In this document: one piece after another, positions 18,695-27,728 of the stretch | Layout of the letters: each line of letters starts with the position of its first letter | Position numbering within the stretch: the stretch's first letter is position 1 | Source: Victivallales bacterium | GTDB taxonomy: Bacteria > Verrucomicrobiota > Lentisphaeria > Oligosphaerales > Oligosphaeraceae | Assembly: GCA_017548425.1 (NCBI GenBank) | Contig: JAFZAB010000017.1 | Coordinates: 1-38,689 of the forward strand | Length of the DNA stretch: 38,689 bases | Direction: 5' to 3' | The notes under the pieces: model-generated | Told to the model about the DNA's origin: nothing | Database searches by the model: none | The model's input: only the letters and a program-made list of their open reading frames with translations | Made by a program: the position numbers and the translations under genes

Positions 18695-21586
18695 ATGTCA
18701 GAAGATACCCCAAACACCCCAAATACCTCTAAAGCAACCAATAGCAAGATCGACAAGAAATCACTCGGCTTCACCGAGGAGAATCTCGGCAAGAACGACA
18801 AGCTCTCCGCGATCGAGGAGATCATGCACTTCAACTATCTCCAATATTCACTGTCCGTGAATGTTGGACGCGCCATTCCGGATGTGCGCGATGGTTTGAA
18901 GCCCGGCAACCGCCGCATCCTCTGGGCCATGCACGACCTCGGCTTCAGCAAGTCGCACAAGACAGAAAAGTGCGCGAAAGTCGTCGGTGAAGTCATCGGT
19001 AACTACCATCCTCACGGCGACCAGGCCGTTTATGACACGCTGGCCCGCATGGCGCAGGATTTCAACATGCGTTGCCCGCTCATCGAAGGCCAAGGTAACT
19101 TTGGTTCCATTGACGGCGACCCGCCCGCCGCCTATCGTTATACGGAATGCCGTCTCGAACGTCTTGCGGAAGAGCTACTTGCGGATCTTGAAAAAGACAC
19201 CGTCGATATGCTCCCCAACTTCGACGAAACGCGCGTCGAGCCCGCCGTCCTGCCCGCCCGCTTCCCGAACATTCTCGTGAATGGCGGCACCGGCATCGGC
19301 GTCGGTATGGCCACCAACATCCCGACGCACAATCTTGGTGAAGTCATTGACGCGACCGTCGCTCTTATCGACAACCCGCGTATTTCCATCCGCGAACTGA
19401 TGCGTTGGCTGCCTGGCCCGGACTTCCCGACGGGCGGCATCATCCAAGGCATCAACTCCATCATCCAACTCTATGAGACGGGCCGTGGCTCCGTCCATCT
19501 GCGCGGCAAAGCGACTGTTGAAGAATCCAACGGCAAAGAGCAGATCATCATCACGGAGATCCCCTATGCCGTCAACAAGGAAGAGATGGTCAAGAAGATC
19601 GCCGATCTCGTCAACGAAAAGCGCATCGTCGGCATCACGAACATCGCGGACATCTCCTCCTCCGAAGTCGGTATCCGCATCATCATCGATGTGAAACGCG
19701 GCGCCATGGGCTCCGTCATTCTCAATCAACTCTATTCGATGACGCCGTTGGAAACGACGCTGCCCGCCCAATTCCTCGTCGTTGACAAAAACCGTCCGCG
19801 TACGCTCAACCTCAAGCAGATTCTTGAAGCGTATCTCGATCATCGCGAAGAAGTCATCACCCGCCGCACGAAATACGAACTGCGCATCGCCGAAGAACGC
19901 GACCACATCGTACAGGGCTTGCTCATCGCGCAGGCGAACATCGACGAAGTCGTCCACATCATCCGCAACTCCCCGAACCGCGATGTCGCCGCCACGACGT
20001 TGATGGAGCGTTTCCTCCTCAGCGACCGTCAGGCGAAGGCCATTCTGGACATGCGTCTCTTCCAATTGACGGGTCTGGTCGTCGAGCAGTTGCAGGCTGA
20101 ACACGCCGAACTGCAGCGCAAGATCGAATACTACAACAAACTGCTCTCCTCCCGTGAAGAAATCATCGGCGTCGTCCGCTCCGAACTCATCGACGTCAAG
20201 GCGAAATACGCCGATCCGCGCCGTACGCTCATCGTTCCGGGCGAATCCGAAATCAACATGGAAGATCTCATCGCCCGCGAAATCTGCGTCATTCCGATTT
20301 CCGCATCCGGTTACATCAAACGCGTTCCGGCGGACGCCTATGACACGCAGAACCGCGGCGGCAAGGGCTTCAAAGGCATGAAGACGAAGGATGAAGACTA
20401 CGTCCAGATGCTTCTGACCTGCTGCACGCATGACTACATCTTCTTCTTTACAAACAAAGGACTTATGCATTGGCTCCGCGCGTTCGACATTCCGGAGGGC
20501 GCTCGCGACAGCCAAGGCAAGGCTCTCGTCAACCTCCTGCAGTTGCAGCCGGACGAAAAGGTCCGCGCCATGATTGCCAGCCCGCGCGTCGATATCGATA
20601 ACGCCTATGTCGTCATGGTCACGAAGAACGGTACCATCAAGAAGACCGAACTGAAGGCCTTCAAGAATCTCCGCCGCAAAGGCATCATCGCCATCACGCT
20701 CGATGAAGACGACGATCTGATCGACGCCAAGCTGACGGATGGTAATCAAGAGATTCTGCTCTCCGCCGCCAACGGCATGGCCTGCCGCTTCCGCGAGACG
20801 GATATCCGCCCGATGGGCCGTCAAGCCGCGGGTGTGAAAGGCATGAATCTGAAGGATTCCAGTGGCAAGCAGGTTTCCACCATCGTTGCCATGGCCGTCC
20901 TCAAGGCGGACGAAGAACTGCTCGTCGTGACGGCCAACGGCTTCGGCAAACGCACGCCGATCGGAGCTTCCGATCCTGCCGATGTAGCCGCTCTGCCCGC
21001 GCCGTCCGATTCGCCAGATGGAGCTGAACAGACTGAACAGGAAGATGTTACGGAACCGGCGGAAACCGTCGAAGCGACGGAAGCCGAAAACGCCGACGAA
21101 ACCACCGCGACGTCTTCCGATAACAGCTCCCGCAAGTATCGTCTCACCCGCCGTGGATCGAAGGGCGTCACGTCCATCAAGCTGCGCGAAGGCGACCAAG
21201 TCGTCAGCGCCATCCAGATTGAGGCGAATTCCGAAAAGGAAATCATCCTCACATCCGTCCAAGGCCTCATGGTCCGTCTGCGTTGCGCGGACTTCAAGCT
21301 CTGCGGCCGAGCCACTTACGGCACCATCGTCATGCGCCTCAACGAAAACGACAAAGTCGCGTTCGCCGCGCTCATGGACGAACTCTCCGAAGAGGAAATC
21401 GCCGCCAACAAGCAGAAGGCTCTCGAAGAGGCTGAAATGGCCGCCGTCGAAGCGGAATTCCAAGCCAAACAGGAAGAGGCCCAACGCTCCATGGAAGGCG
21501 ATGAAGACGACGAAGATGCGGAAGACGTGGAAGACACCACGGATGAAACGCAGGAGAATGGCGAAAACACAACGCCTGAAAACTAA
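18695..21586 (+). CDS. gyrA: DNA gyrase subunit A
   Basis: The DNA-cleaving and DNA-wrapping subunit of gyrase. At 963 residues it exceeds the usual 800-880. The winged-helix and tower core is clear, with the catalytic Tyr149 in YRYTECR. The quinolone pocket reads [10 protein letters not shown]: Gln110 replaces E. coli Ser83 and Asp114 equals Asp87. A gyrase-type C-terminal propeller is present, with the GyrA box as QNRGGKG (consensus Q(R/K)RGGKG), which argues against a ParC identity. The extra length is an acidic Ala/Glu/Thr-rich insertion between propeller blades (about residues 765-815, DNA about 20990-21130) and a very acidic C-terminal tail of about 65 residues. GGAAGG lies 8 nt before the ATG. 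Co-transcription with gyrB is likely. Confidence 0.98.
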   Translation: MSEDTPNTPNTSKATNSKIDKKSLGFTEENLGKNDKLSAIEEIMHFNYLQYSLSVNVGRAIPDVRDGLKPGNRRILWAMHDLGFSKSHKTEKCAKVVGEVIGNYHPHGDQAVYDTLARMAQDFNMRCPLIEGQGNFGSIDGDPPAAYRYTECRLERLAEELLADLEKDTVDMLPNFDETRVEPAVLPARFPNILVNGGTGIGVGMATNIPTHNLGEVIDATVALIDNPRISIRELMRWLPGPDFPTGGIIQGINSIIQLYETGRGSVHLRGKATVEESNGKEQIIITEIPYAVNKEEMVKKIADLVNEKRIVGITNIADISSSEVGIRIIIDVKRGAMGSVILNQLYSMTPLETTLPAQFLVVDKNRPRTLNLKQILEAYLDHREEVITRRTKYELRIAEERDHIVQGLLIAQANIDEVVHIIRNSPNRDVAATTLMERFLLSDRQAKAILDMRLFQLTGLVVEQLQAEHAELQRKIEYYNKLLSSREEIIGVVRSELIDVKAKYADPRRTLIVPGESEINMEDLIAREICVIPISASGYIKRVPADAYDTQNRGGKGFKGMKTKDEDYVQMLLTCCTHDYIFFFTNKGLMHWLRAFDIPEGARDSQGKALVNLLQLQPDEKVRAMIASPRVDIDNAYVVMVTKNGTIKKTELKAFKNLRRKGIIAITLDEDDDLIDAKLTDGNQEILLSAANGMACRFRETDIRPMGRQAAGVKGMNLKDSSGKQVSTIVAMAVLKADEELLVVTANGFGKRTPIGASDPADVAALPAPSDSPDGAEQTEQEDVTEPAETVEATEAENADETTATSSDNSSRKYRLTRRGSKGVTSIKLREGDQVVSAIQIEANSEKEIILTSVQGLMVRLRCADFKLCGRATYGTIVMRLNENDKVAFAALMDELSEEEIAANKQKALEEAEMAAVEAEFQAKQEEAQRSMEGDEDDEDAEDVEDTTDETQENGENTTPEN

Positions 21587-21589
21587 CCC

Positions 21590-21616
21590 GTCCCTTTCGT
21601 CCCGTTCATCCCTTCC
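21590..21616. repeat. 9-bp repeat remnant, three units, after gyrA
   Basis: GTCCCTTTC, GTCCCGTTC and ATCCCTTCC follow one another starting 4 bp after the gyrA stop. They match the consensus of the array at 15522-15566 in the same orientation. Ten bases further on there is an AATTTGC-AGTTT-GCAAATT inverted repeat (21626-21644) that may be an operator for the lipoprotein gene. Confidence 0.65.
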
Positions 21617-21717
21617 ACATCGGAAAATTTGCAGTTTGCAAATTAAAGATTACATTAATAGCAATTATTTACCGTCATCACGGTTATTTAATTAACAAAC
21701 AAACAAGGAATCGAAAA

Positions 21718-21945
21718 ATGAAGAAACTCATGCTCATCGCTCTGGCCGCCATGCTGGCCATCCCGTTCGTTGGCTGCAAGAAAGAAGAGACCATCGGCGA
21801 CAAGATCGACGCCGCTGTTGACTCCGCCAAGAAAGAAGCCGACAAGGCCGCTGACGCCGTCAAAGACGCCGCCAAGGACGCCAAGAAAGAAGCCGACAAG
21901 GCCATTGACAAAGCTGCTGAAGCCGTCAAGGACGCCACGAAGTAA
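21718..21945 (+). CDS. Small Ala/Lys-rich coiled-coil lipoprotein
   Basis: A 75-residue protein with a lipoprotein signal peptide (lipobox FVGC, acylated Cys20). The mature part is almost pure Ala, Lys, Asp and Glu in repeated blocks such as KKEADKAADAVKDAAKDA, with an 11-residue-like periodicity. It should form one long amphipathic helix. In size and style it recalls Lpp-like or LEA/YtxH-like helical envelope proteins; no specific homology is claimed. An AAGGA Shine-Dalgarno lies 8 nt before the start, and a strong terminator follows 22 nt after the stop. It is therefore a single-gene unit, perhaps highly expressed. A structural or stress role at the outer membrane is inference. Confidence 0.88.
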   Translation: MKKLMLIALAAMLAIPFVGCKKEETIGDKIDAAVDSAKKEADKAADAVKDAAKDAKKEADKAIDKAAEAVKDATK

Positions 21946-21967
21946 TTTCGTCTAGAAAAGCTTCTCC

Positions 21968-22004
21968 AAACGCCGTTTGCGAGCATTCGTAAACGGCGTT
22001 TTTC
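21968..22004 (+). terminator. Rho-independent terminator of the lipoprotein gene
   Basis: An 11-bp perfect stem (AAACGCCGTTT/AAACGGCGTTT) is extended inward to about 15 bp with one G-U pair, with loop GCAT. Five T residues (21999-22003) form the 3' end of the structure. Confidence 0.93.
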
Positions 22005-22010
22005 TATGAT

Positions 22011-22055
22011 GTTCTGGATATTCTGGATGTTCTGGATGTTCTGGATATTCTAGTT
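22011..22055. repeat. 9-bp tandem repeat, five units (RTTCTGGAT)
   Basis: Units GTTCTGGAT or ATTCTGGAT start at 22011, 22020, 22029 and 22038, with a degenerate fifth unit at 22047. The same core, inverted, forms a second array at 23489-23524, so the two arrays bracket the HTH-EIIA and tadA genes. From 22060 to 22150 the leader continues with short imperfect repeats of TTTTATCCC and AGCTTTTAGCTTT. Confidence 0.85.
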
Positions 22056-22157
22056 TTCTTTTTTATCCCCGCTATCCTTTTTTATCCCTTCGTATTGCTT
22101 TAGCTTCCAACTTTTGTATTTGCTTTAAGCTTTCAGCTTTTAGCTTTTAGCTGTAAT

Positions 22158-22919
22158 ATGGCTCCTCATCGTCTTACATTAGAACAAGCAGCAGACTTCC
22201 TCAAAATGGATGCCAGCGAATTGACGTCCATGGCTGTCCAAGGCGAAATCCCCTGCCAGCAGCAGGGCAAGCGTTTCTTCTTCGACCAAGACGCTTTGGA
22301 CGCATGGTGCTCCCAGAAGATTATCAAACATTCGGTCTCCCGCAAGAAAAACGGCGACAAGAAGAAAAAGCCCTCCAATCCGCGCACGTCCATTCCGGAA
22401 GAGGCGGAAGAGGAACCGATCATTGCGGAGCTCTGCATGGAGGAATTGATGGAAACGGACATGCAGGCGAAATCCATGCCGGCCGTCCTGAAGGAACTCG
22501 TCAAACTCGCGGAAAATTCAGGCTATCTCTATGATCCGAATGATCTTTATAAAGAACTGCACGAACGTGAATTAACCGCTTCAACAGCCATTGATTTCGG
22601 CGTCGCTATCCCCCACCCGAACCGCAAGTTGCAAGTAGAGCTTTTCAGCGATTCCTTCATCTGCATCGCCAAATTGGAACAGCCTATTTTCTTCGGTGCG
22701 ACAGCCCTCCACAATGAAAAGACGGATATTTTCTTCCTCGTCTGCTGTCTGGACAGCGATCTACATCTCAAGTTGCTTCAGCGGATTTGTATCCTCTGCG
22801 CGGAAACCTCTCTCGTCCAAGATCTTCGGGATGCGACCTCCCCTTCGGAAATGATGAAAATCATCACCGCCATTGATTCGGATCCGAAATCCTTCCCCAA
22901 AGACGAGACGCTCTCCTGA
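22158..22919 (+). CDS. Helix-turn-helix-PTS EIIA (PtsN/fructose type) fusion protein
   Basis: A 253-residue protein. Residues 1-55 resemble an excisionase/MerR-like HTH (LTLEQAADFLKMDASELTSM, with QGKRFFFDQDALDAW). A Lys/Arg/Pro-rich linker follows (residues 58-82). From about residue 100 there is a PTS EIIA type 2 domain with active-site His153 in ASTAIDFGVAIPHPN. EIIA of the PtsN class accepts phosphate from NPr/HPr and signals nitrogen or sugar status. Joining it to an HTH suggests a phosphorylation-controlled DNA-binding protein. No EIIB or EIIC gene is near, so transport is unlikely. The start at 22158 has no clear Shine-Dalgarno. Its stop overlaps the tadA start as TGATG, so translation is probably coupled. 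Confidence 0.87.
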   Translation: MAPHRLTLEQAADFLKMDASELTSMAVQGEIPCQQQGKRFFFDQDALDAWCSQKIIKHSVSRKKNGDKKKKPSNPRTSIPEEAEEEPIIAELCMEELMETDMQAKSMPAVLKELVKLAENSGYLYDPNDLYKELHERELTASTAIDFGVAIPHPNRKLQVELFSDSFICIAKLEQPIFFGATALHNEKTDIFFLVCCLDSDLHLKLLQRICILCAETSLVQDLRDATSPSEMMKIITAIDSDPKSFPKDETLS

Positions 22920-23419
22920 TGACGCAGAATTCCTCCAACGACAAGCCTGTGACCATCTACACGGATGAAGCCTGCATGCGTCTGGCTCTCTCGCAGGCCA
23001 ATTTAGCCGCGGAGGAAGGCGAAGTTCCCGTTGGTGCCGTTGTCCTTTGGCAGGGCCGCATTATCGCCCGTGCCCACAATCAAGTCGAACTTCTGAAAGA
23101 CGCGACGGCACATGCGGAAATCCTTGCGTTGACGCAAGCTTCAGCGGCCAAAGGCGATTGGCGGCTGGATGATTGCACACTGTTTGTGACCAAAGAACCA
23201 TGCGCCATGTGCGCAGGAGCCATGGTAAACGCGCGTCTCGGCAAGCTTGTTTTCGCTTGTCCGGATCCGCGCATGGGAGCCGCCGGTTCCGCTCTCGATA
23301 TCACGGGATTCAGCGGCATGCTCCATCAGGTGGAAGTCCAGTCAGGCCTGTTGGAAGACGAAGCCCGCGAAATCCTCCAATCGTTTTTCCGCCAAAGACG
23401 CCAAGACAAAAACGCCTGA
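22919..23419 (+). CDS. tadA: tRNA-specific adenosine deaminase
   Basis: An essential enzyme that deaminates A34 to inosine in tRNA-Arg(ACG). The protein has 166 residues, the usual size. The zinc/catalytic motif is complete: H65-A-E67 in ATAHAEILAL and C95/C98 in EPCAMCAG. The family's EVPVGAVV stretch lies at residues 35-42, and DPRMGAAGSA is the typical downstream segment. The ATG overlaps the stop of the HTH-EIIA gene by one base (TGATG) with no separate Shine-Dalgarno, so it depends on coupling. Its expression is thereby tied to the PTS-like regulator, which is unusual context. Confidence 0.96.
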   Translation: MTQNSSNDKPVTIYTDEACMRLALSQANLAAEEGEVPVGAVVLWQGRIIARAHNQVELLKDATAHAEILALTQASAAKGDWRLDDCTLFVTKEPCAMCAGAMVNARLGKLVFACPDPRMGAAGSALDITGFSGMLHQVEVQSGLLEDEAREILQSFFRQRRQDKNA

Positions 23420-23488
23420 CGACTTGCCTTTTCTTCTATAGGGAATATGGTAAATAGAAATAATAATTACCATTCAGCCCTATTCATT

Positions 23489-23524
23489 CCAGAATATCCA
23501 GAACTTCCAGAATATCCAGAACTT
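23489..23524. repeat. Inverted copy of the 9-bp TTCTGG repeat, four units
   Basis: CCAGAATAT and CCAGAACTT alternate twice (starts 23489, 23498, 23507, 23516), followed by a degenerate CCTGTTCTC. This is the reverse complement of the 22011-22055 core. If the nuclease gene started at 23447, the repeat would be translated as PEYPELPEYPELP; I think it is untranslated. Confidence 0.8.
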
Positions 23525-23545
23525 CCTGTTCTCTCCAGTTTCCCC

Positions 23546-24484
23546 ATGCCGAAAAAACTCGTCAACGAATTCTCCTGGTCCGTTTCGCGTCATCAACTTT
23601 TCATTTCCTGCCCAAAGGCGTACTACTACAACCATTACGGCTCATGGGGCGGTTGGGAAGCCGACGCGGATGAAAAAACGCGCAAGCTCTACATTTTGAA
23701 GAACATCCGCCCGATGGTCACATGGATCGGTTCCATCATCCATGATTTAATTAAAGACACGCTGACCGCCTATTCCCGCGGCGAAGCCGTCTTCCCAACG
23801 GCGGATGAATTGAAGGAAAAAGCCCTTCAGGCGATGCGCAGCGGTTGGCGTGATTCCGTCAATCAAGTTTGGAAGCAATATCCGAAAAAGACCAATCTTT
23901 TCGAACTCTACTACGGAGACGGCAAACACGTTCCAAAAGAAGAGACGGACGCCATCAAAGAACGTGTTCTCGAATGTGTTGACAATTTTGCAAACTCCGC
24001 CGTCGTCCGAACAATCAAAAGCGTCCCGTTTTTGAACTGGAAACCGATCGACACGCTCGACACATTCCAAATCGATGACCTAAAGGTCTGGTGTGCAGTC
24101 GATTTCGCCTATACGGATCCAGACGGTGTCCTACATATCATCGATTGGAAGACAGGTTCGGAGAAAAAGGACGCGCTGCGTTTCCAGCTTGGTTGCTATG
24201 CGTTATACGCTCTTGAAAAATGGTTTACGCCCATTGAGAAAATCGCCCCGCACGGCGTTTTCCTGTACGATGGCGCACACATGAGCGACTTTTCCGTTGA
24301 CGCCGCCCTGCTCGTCTCCGTGAAAGACCAGATTCTCACATCCGCGCAGGCCATGAAGGCGAAGCTGAAGGATGTCGCGAACAATGTCGCGGAGGAAGAG
24401 GATTTCCCCTGCAATCCAAATGAATACAACTGCAGGAGTTGCAATTTCCGCGAAGTCTGCCCCGCCGTCAATGGTAGTCTTTGA
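23546..24484 (+). CDS. PD-(D/E)XK nuclease of the RecB/AddB/Cas4 type with an Fe-S cysteine set
   Basis: A 312-residue nuclease. The RecB-like core is complete: H66 in WIGSIIHDLIK, D186 in VWCAVDFAYT, D200-W-K202 in HIIDWKTG, and the Q214xxxY motif in FQLGCYALY. Four cysteines match the split Fe-S arrangement of AddB and Cas4: C22 in FISCPKAYYY, and C296, C299, C305 in NCRSCNFREVC. Family knowledge says such proteins are exonucleases or end-processing nucleases, often with a helicase. The next gene is a SNF2 helicase overlapping by four bases. The frame is open from 23447 (345 residues), but the extra 33 codons cover the 9-bp repeat and contain no conserved motif. Neither start has a good Shine-Dalgarno. 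No cas genes are present. Confidence 0.88.
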   Translation: MPKKLVNEFSWSVSRHQLFISCPKAYYYNHYGSWGGWEADADEKTRKLYILKNIRPMVTWIGSIIHDLIKDTLTAYSRGEAVFPTADELKEKALQAMRSGWRDSVNQVWKQYPKKTNLFELYYGDGKHVPKEETDAIKERVLECVDNFANSAVVRTIKSVPFLNWKPIDTLDTFQIDDLKVWCAVDFAYTDPDGVLHIIDWKTGSEKKDALRFQLGCYALYALEKWFTPIEKIAPHGVFLYDGAHMSDFSVDAALLVSVKDQILTSAQAMKAKLKDVANNVAEEEDFPCNPNEYNCRSCNFREVCPAVNGSL

Positions 24485-27400
24485 TTCCCGTGGATAAGTT
24501 CAGAGTCAATTTCACAGAAGAACAATTGAAGCGCGGCGAAGAGCTGTTGCCGCAAGCGAGTCTTCTTATGGGCGCGCCCGACCGTCTGACGGCGGAAGTC
24601 CATGATGGCGAACAACTTTTCACCGTTTCGCTTACCGTCAAAGACCGTCGTCTCGTTCCAGAATGCGACTGTCCCGCAGACGGCGTCTGCCCGCATCTCT
24701 GGACGGCTCTCAAACTGGCGGAGCAATCCGGCGATTTGCAGTTCGCATTGAAGCATAACGTTTCCATGCGTTTTCCGACAACGACTTCCACGCCTTCCAA
24801 CGACAACGAACTTCAATATCAGCCGGAAAAAACGCGTCCAGCCATCCGCGTCGAAGACGAAGACCAACGCGGCCCACAAAGCTATTCGCGGCCAATCAAA
24901 ATCCAGTTGGATACGCCAAATAACGCAACACAAATCATTTTCGTAATACCGATTGAACTACAACCGCCGAAACGCGACGCTATCCGTTTCGATGTCTATT
25001 GGCGTCAGACAGCCCGTCCGGGCGAGAAGCCATTTCCAGCTAAACCACTGTTAATTGACGAATCATCCATCGTCGATTCCAGACCATTGGCAATCCTTCT
25101 CCAATGTTCGATTCCACGGGACAAATCATTGCCGCCCAACGTTTATCAACTTCCAATTTCATTCTGCCAACGTTTCTTCGAAATGATGGATGGCCGCAAT
25201 CTCCTCCGTTGGACATCCTCCGCCGAACAGCCTCGCAAGCTTCATGCGGCAACCATTGATCTATCGCATCCCATCACGTTCGACGTTGATTTTCTACCAC
25301 AAGCCGATCAGTCCTTCCTGCCTGTTCCAAGATTTTCAGATGTCTCTCCAGACCAACTACTTGCCATCTTTCCGCCATCGTTCGTTCTCACAAAAAACAG
25401 CCTGCTTCGTTGTGATTTCAACCATGCGGAAGAGACGGCCCTCAAACTGACAACTTCCCCTGCGCGACCGTTTTCATTCGAACCCGCCCAACGATTCGCA
25501 AGACTTTTGACGGCGACCACGTCTCTTCCGCTCGCAAACTTGCCGGAAGAATTGAAACCGCAACTGCTTACGCCGCCTGTCAAAGGCCGCCTCTACATCC
25601 GGACGGCCATCTACAAATACCAAGGGCATGAACAGCTCCACGCCATTTTGTCGTTCGATTACGATTCCGTCATCGTCGATGAATTCGAATCGAAGACGAA
25701 ACTCAACGCGCGTTCACCGAACGCGCTTATCATCCGCAATACCATGGCCGAAGAGGCCTTGAAGCTTCGTATGCAGGAACTTGGCTTCCGCTTCAACAAC
25801 AAGGCAGGCTCCGAAGAGCTCGGCTGGAAGCTCCATCCGTCCAAGCTTGACGACGCCGTCAAAACACTCGTCAACGAAGATTGGTTCATCACGGCGGAAG
25901 GCAAGACCTACCGCAAACCGCAAGTGAAACAGCCGGTCATGAAGTCCGGAATCGATTGGTTCGATTTGGAAGCGGAAATCGAATTCGACGGACAGTCTGT
26001 TCCCCTACCGGATATTCTCAAAGCGCAGGCCGAAGGCAGCAATGCCGTCCGTCTTGACGACGGCACATACGGCCTGCTTCCATTGGACTGGCTGCAGAAT
26101 TTCACAGTTCTGACAGAGCTTGGCGAAAAGGCCGGTAACGCCTTGCGTTTCAAGCTAGAACAGGCGGCGCTTGTCGAAACATTGCTCGAAGAGCAGAAGG
26201 TCGAATTCGACGAAGCGTTCCGCGAAAATGCACAACATTTTCGCGACATCACGCCCGTTCCGACGGATCCACCGCCGTCGTTCCGCGCGACGCTCCGTCC
26301 CTACCAGCGGGAAGGCCTTGGCTGGCTGCTCGCCATGCACGACCTCCATCTCGGGGCCTGTCTGGCAGACGACATGGGCCTCGGCAAAACCATCCAGATT
26401 CTCGCGTTCATCGATTCGCGGCATGCGCAAGGTTGCAACCATCCGACGCTGGTCGTCGTTCCTAAGTCACTCATTTTCAATTGGATGTCCGAATCACAAA
26501 AATTCGCGCCACATCTGCGAGTGCACATTCATGCAGGCGCTGGCCGTTCATGTGATCCACATGCCTTCGACCATGACGACATCGTTCTGACGACCTATGG
26601 CACGCTTCGCAACGACGCTTTGAAACTCGCGAAGATTCCGTTTGACACATGCGTTCTCGACGAATCGCAGACCATCAAAAACGCCAACGCCGCCGCGGCC
26701 GAAGCCGCGCGGCTCATCAAGGCGGACTTCCGTATCGCCATGACGGGAACGCCAATCGAAAATTCGCTGTCGGAACTCGCGTCACAGCTGGAGTTTCTGA
26801 ATCCAGGCCTCTTTGGAAGCCTTCTGCGCACACCGACGTTCGCGCCTAACGGACAGATTCCTGCCAAGACGATTGAAAAAATCCGCAAGGCAGTCCATCC
26901 GTTCATCTTGCGCCGCACGAAACAACAAGTCGCCACAGAGCTGCCGCCTAAGACGGAACTTGTCCTCTGGTGTGAGCTAGATGATGCGCAACGCGCTGAA
27001 TACGAAAATCTTCGGCTTTATTTCCGTCAGAAACTGCTTGCGGAGGAAGATGAAAAAGTCGCAGGACAATCAACCATGGATTCGCTTGTCGCATTGCTCC
27101 GCCTCCGCCAGGCGGCCTGCCATCCAGGCCTGTTGGACAGCGCACGTTCATCAGACGATTCCGCCAAACTCACGCTTGTTTTGGACAAAATCGCCGATCT
27201 GGCCCATGAGCATCATAAAGTGCTTGTGTTCTCGCAGTTTACAACATTTCTGAAAATCGTCGGAGCACGGCTTCAACAGCTCAATCTCCCCTACGCCTAT
27301 TTGGATGGACAAACGCCTGACCGCGAAGCGCAAGTCAAGTCATTCCAGACAAATCCAGACATCGCCGCTTTTCTCATCAGCCTCAAGGCGGGCGGTGTCG

Positions 27401-27669
27401 GCCTCAATCTCACGGCGGCTGACTATATCTTCCTGCTCGATCCATGGTGGAATCCCGCCACGGAAGCGCAGGCCATCGACCGCGCCTACCGCATCGGCCA
27501 GACGAGCCATGTCTTTGCATGCAAAGTCATTACGAAAGACACGATTGAAGAGAAAGTCCTGCAAATGCAGCAGAATAAACGAAAACTGGCCGATTCCATT
27601 CTTGACCATGAAAACAAAGGCCTCCCGCCAAAATTTACGCTGGACGATCTGAATTTTCTGTTGTCTTGA
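24481..27669 (+). CDS. SWIM-domain SNF2/Swi2-family helicase (copy 2)
   Basis: An ATP-dependent DNA translocase of 1,062 residues with the same layout as the copy at 8756. The N-terminal SWIM finger has C62, C64, C70 and H72 in ECDCPADGVCPHLW. A divergent middle region follows. The ATPase core has Walker A ADDMGLGKTIQ near residue 628, the DESQ box (CVLDESQTIKN) near 724, AMTGTPIENS and PFILRRTK. The helicase C half carries LVFSQFTTFL, SLKAGGVGLNLTAAD and DRAYRIGQT. The start used is a TTG overlapping the nuclease stop by four bases; a GTG at 24490 is an equal alternative, and neither has a Shine-Dalgarno. Tight coupling suggests that nuclease and helicase form one machine, for repair or for defence against foreign DNA. 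Confidence 0.92.
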   Translation: MIPVDKFRVNFTEEQLKRGEELLPQASLLMGAPDRLTAEVHDGEQLFTVSLTVKDRRLVPECDCPADGVCPHLWTALKLAEQSGDLQFALKHNVSMRFPTTTSTPSNDNELQYQPEKTRPAIRVEDEDQRGPQSYSRPIKIQLDTPNNATQIIFVIPIELQPPKRDAIRFDVYWRQTARPGEKPFPAKPLLIDESSIVDSRPLAILLQCSIPRDKSLPPNVYQLPISFCQRFFEMMDGRNLLRWTSSAEQPRKLHAATIDLSHPITFDVDFLPQADQSFLPVPRFSDVSPDQLLAIFPPSFVLTKNSLLRCDFNHAEETALKLTTSPARPFSFEPAQRFARLLTATTSLPLANLPEELKPQLLTPPVKGRLYIRTAIYKYQGHEQLHAILSFDYDSVIVDEFESKTKLNARSPNALIIRNTMAEEALKLRMQELGFRFNNKAGSEELGWKLHPSKLDDAVKTLVNEDWFITAEGKTYRKPQVKQPVMKSGIDWFDLEAEIEFDGQSVPLPDILKAQAEGSNAVRLDDGTYGLLPLDWLQNFTVLTELGEKAGNALRFKLEQAALVETLLEEQKVEFDEAFRENAQHFRDITPVPTDPPPSFRATLRPYQREGLGWLLAMHDLHLGACLADDMGLGKTIQILAFIDSRHAQGCNHPTLVVVPKSLIFNWMSESQKFAPHLRVHIHAGAGRSCDPHAFDHDDIVLTTYGTLRNDALKLAKIPFDTCVLDESQTIKNANAAAAEAARLIKADFRIAMTGTPIENSLSELASQLEFLNPGLFGSLLRTPTFAPNGQIPAKTIEKIRKAVHPFILRRTKQQVATELPPKTELVLWCELDDAQRAEYENLRLYFRQKLLAEEDEKVAGQSTMDSLVALLRLRQAACHPGLLDSARSSDDSAKLTLVLDKIADLAHEHHKVLVFSQFTTFLKIVGARLQQLNLPYAYLDGQTPDREAQVKSFQTNPDIAAFLISLKAGGVGLNLTAADYIFLLDPWWNPATEAQAIDRAYRIGQTSHVFACKVITKDTIEEKVLQMQQNKRKLADSILDHENKGLPPKFTLDDLNFLLS

Positions 27670-27670
27670 G

Positions 27671-27728
27671 GTCCCATCGGCGTCTCGCCGTTGGGCAAAG
27701 GAAGTCCCATCGGCGTCTCGCCGTTGGG
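27671..27728. repeat. Two direct copies of a hairpin-forming repeat (33-bp period)
   Basis: Copies at 27671-27695 and 27704-27728 are identical over 25 bp. Each forms a stem CCCATCGGCG/CGCCGTTGGG with one mismatch and a TCT loop. They begin 1 bp after the helicase stop, so they form the 3' end of that mRNA. The core matches the hairpins at 14055 and 27940. The rest of the 390-bp gap to 28060 is AT-rich and shows no gene. Confidence 0.85.

Noticed and set aside
19175..21484. Long minus-strand open frame (769 codons) over gyrA
   Set aside because: It is a shadow of gyrA created by biased codon use: Phe/Asp/Val/Arg-rich, without domains or a ribosome site.
18695..21586. ParC (topoisomerase IV) instead of GyrA
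   Set aside because: A GyrA box (QNRGGKG), a full propeller and adjacency to a long-form gyrB favour gyrase.
23447..23545. N-terminal extension of the PD-(D/E)XK nuclease
   Set aside because: It covers the intergenic 9-bp repeat, yields a repetitive PEYPELP peptide, and the Shine-Dalgarno (GGGA, 3 nt spacing) is too close. It is not fully excluded.
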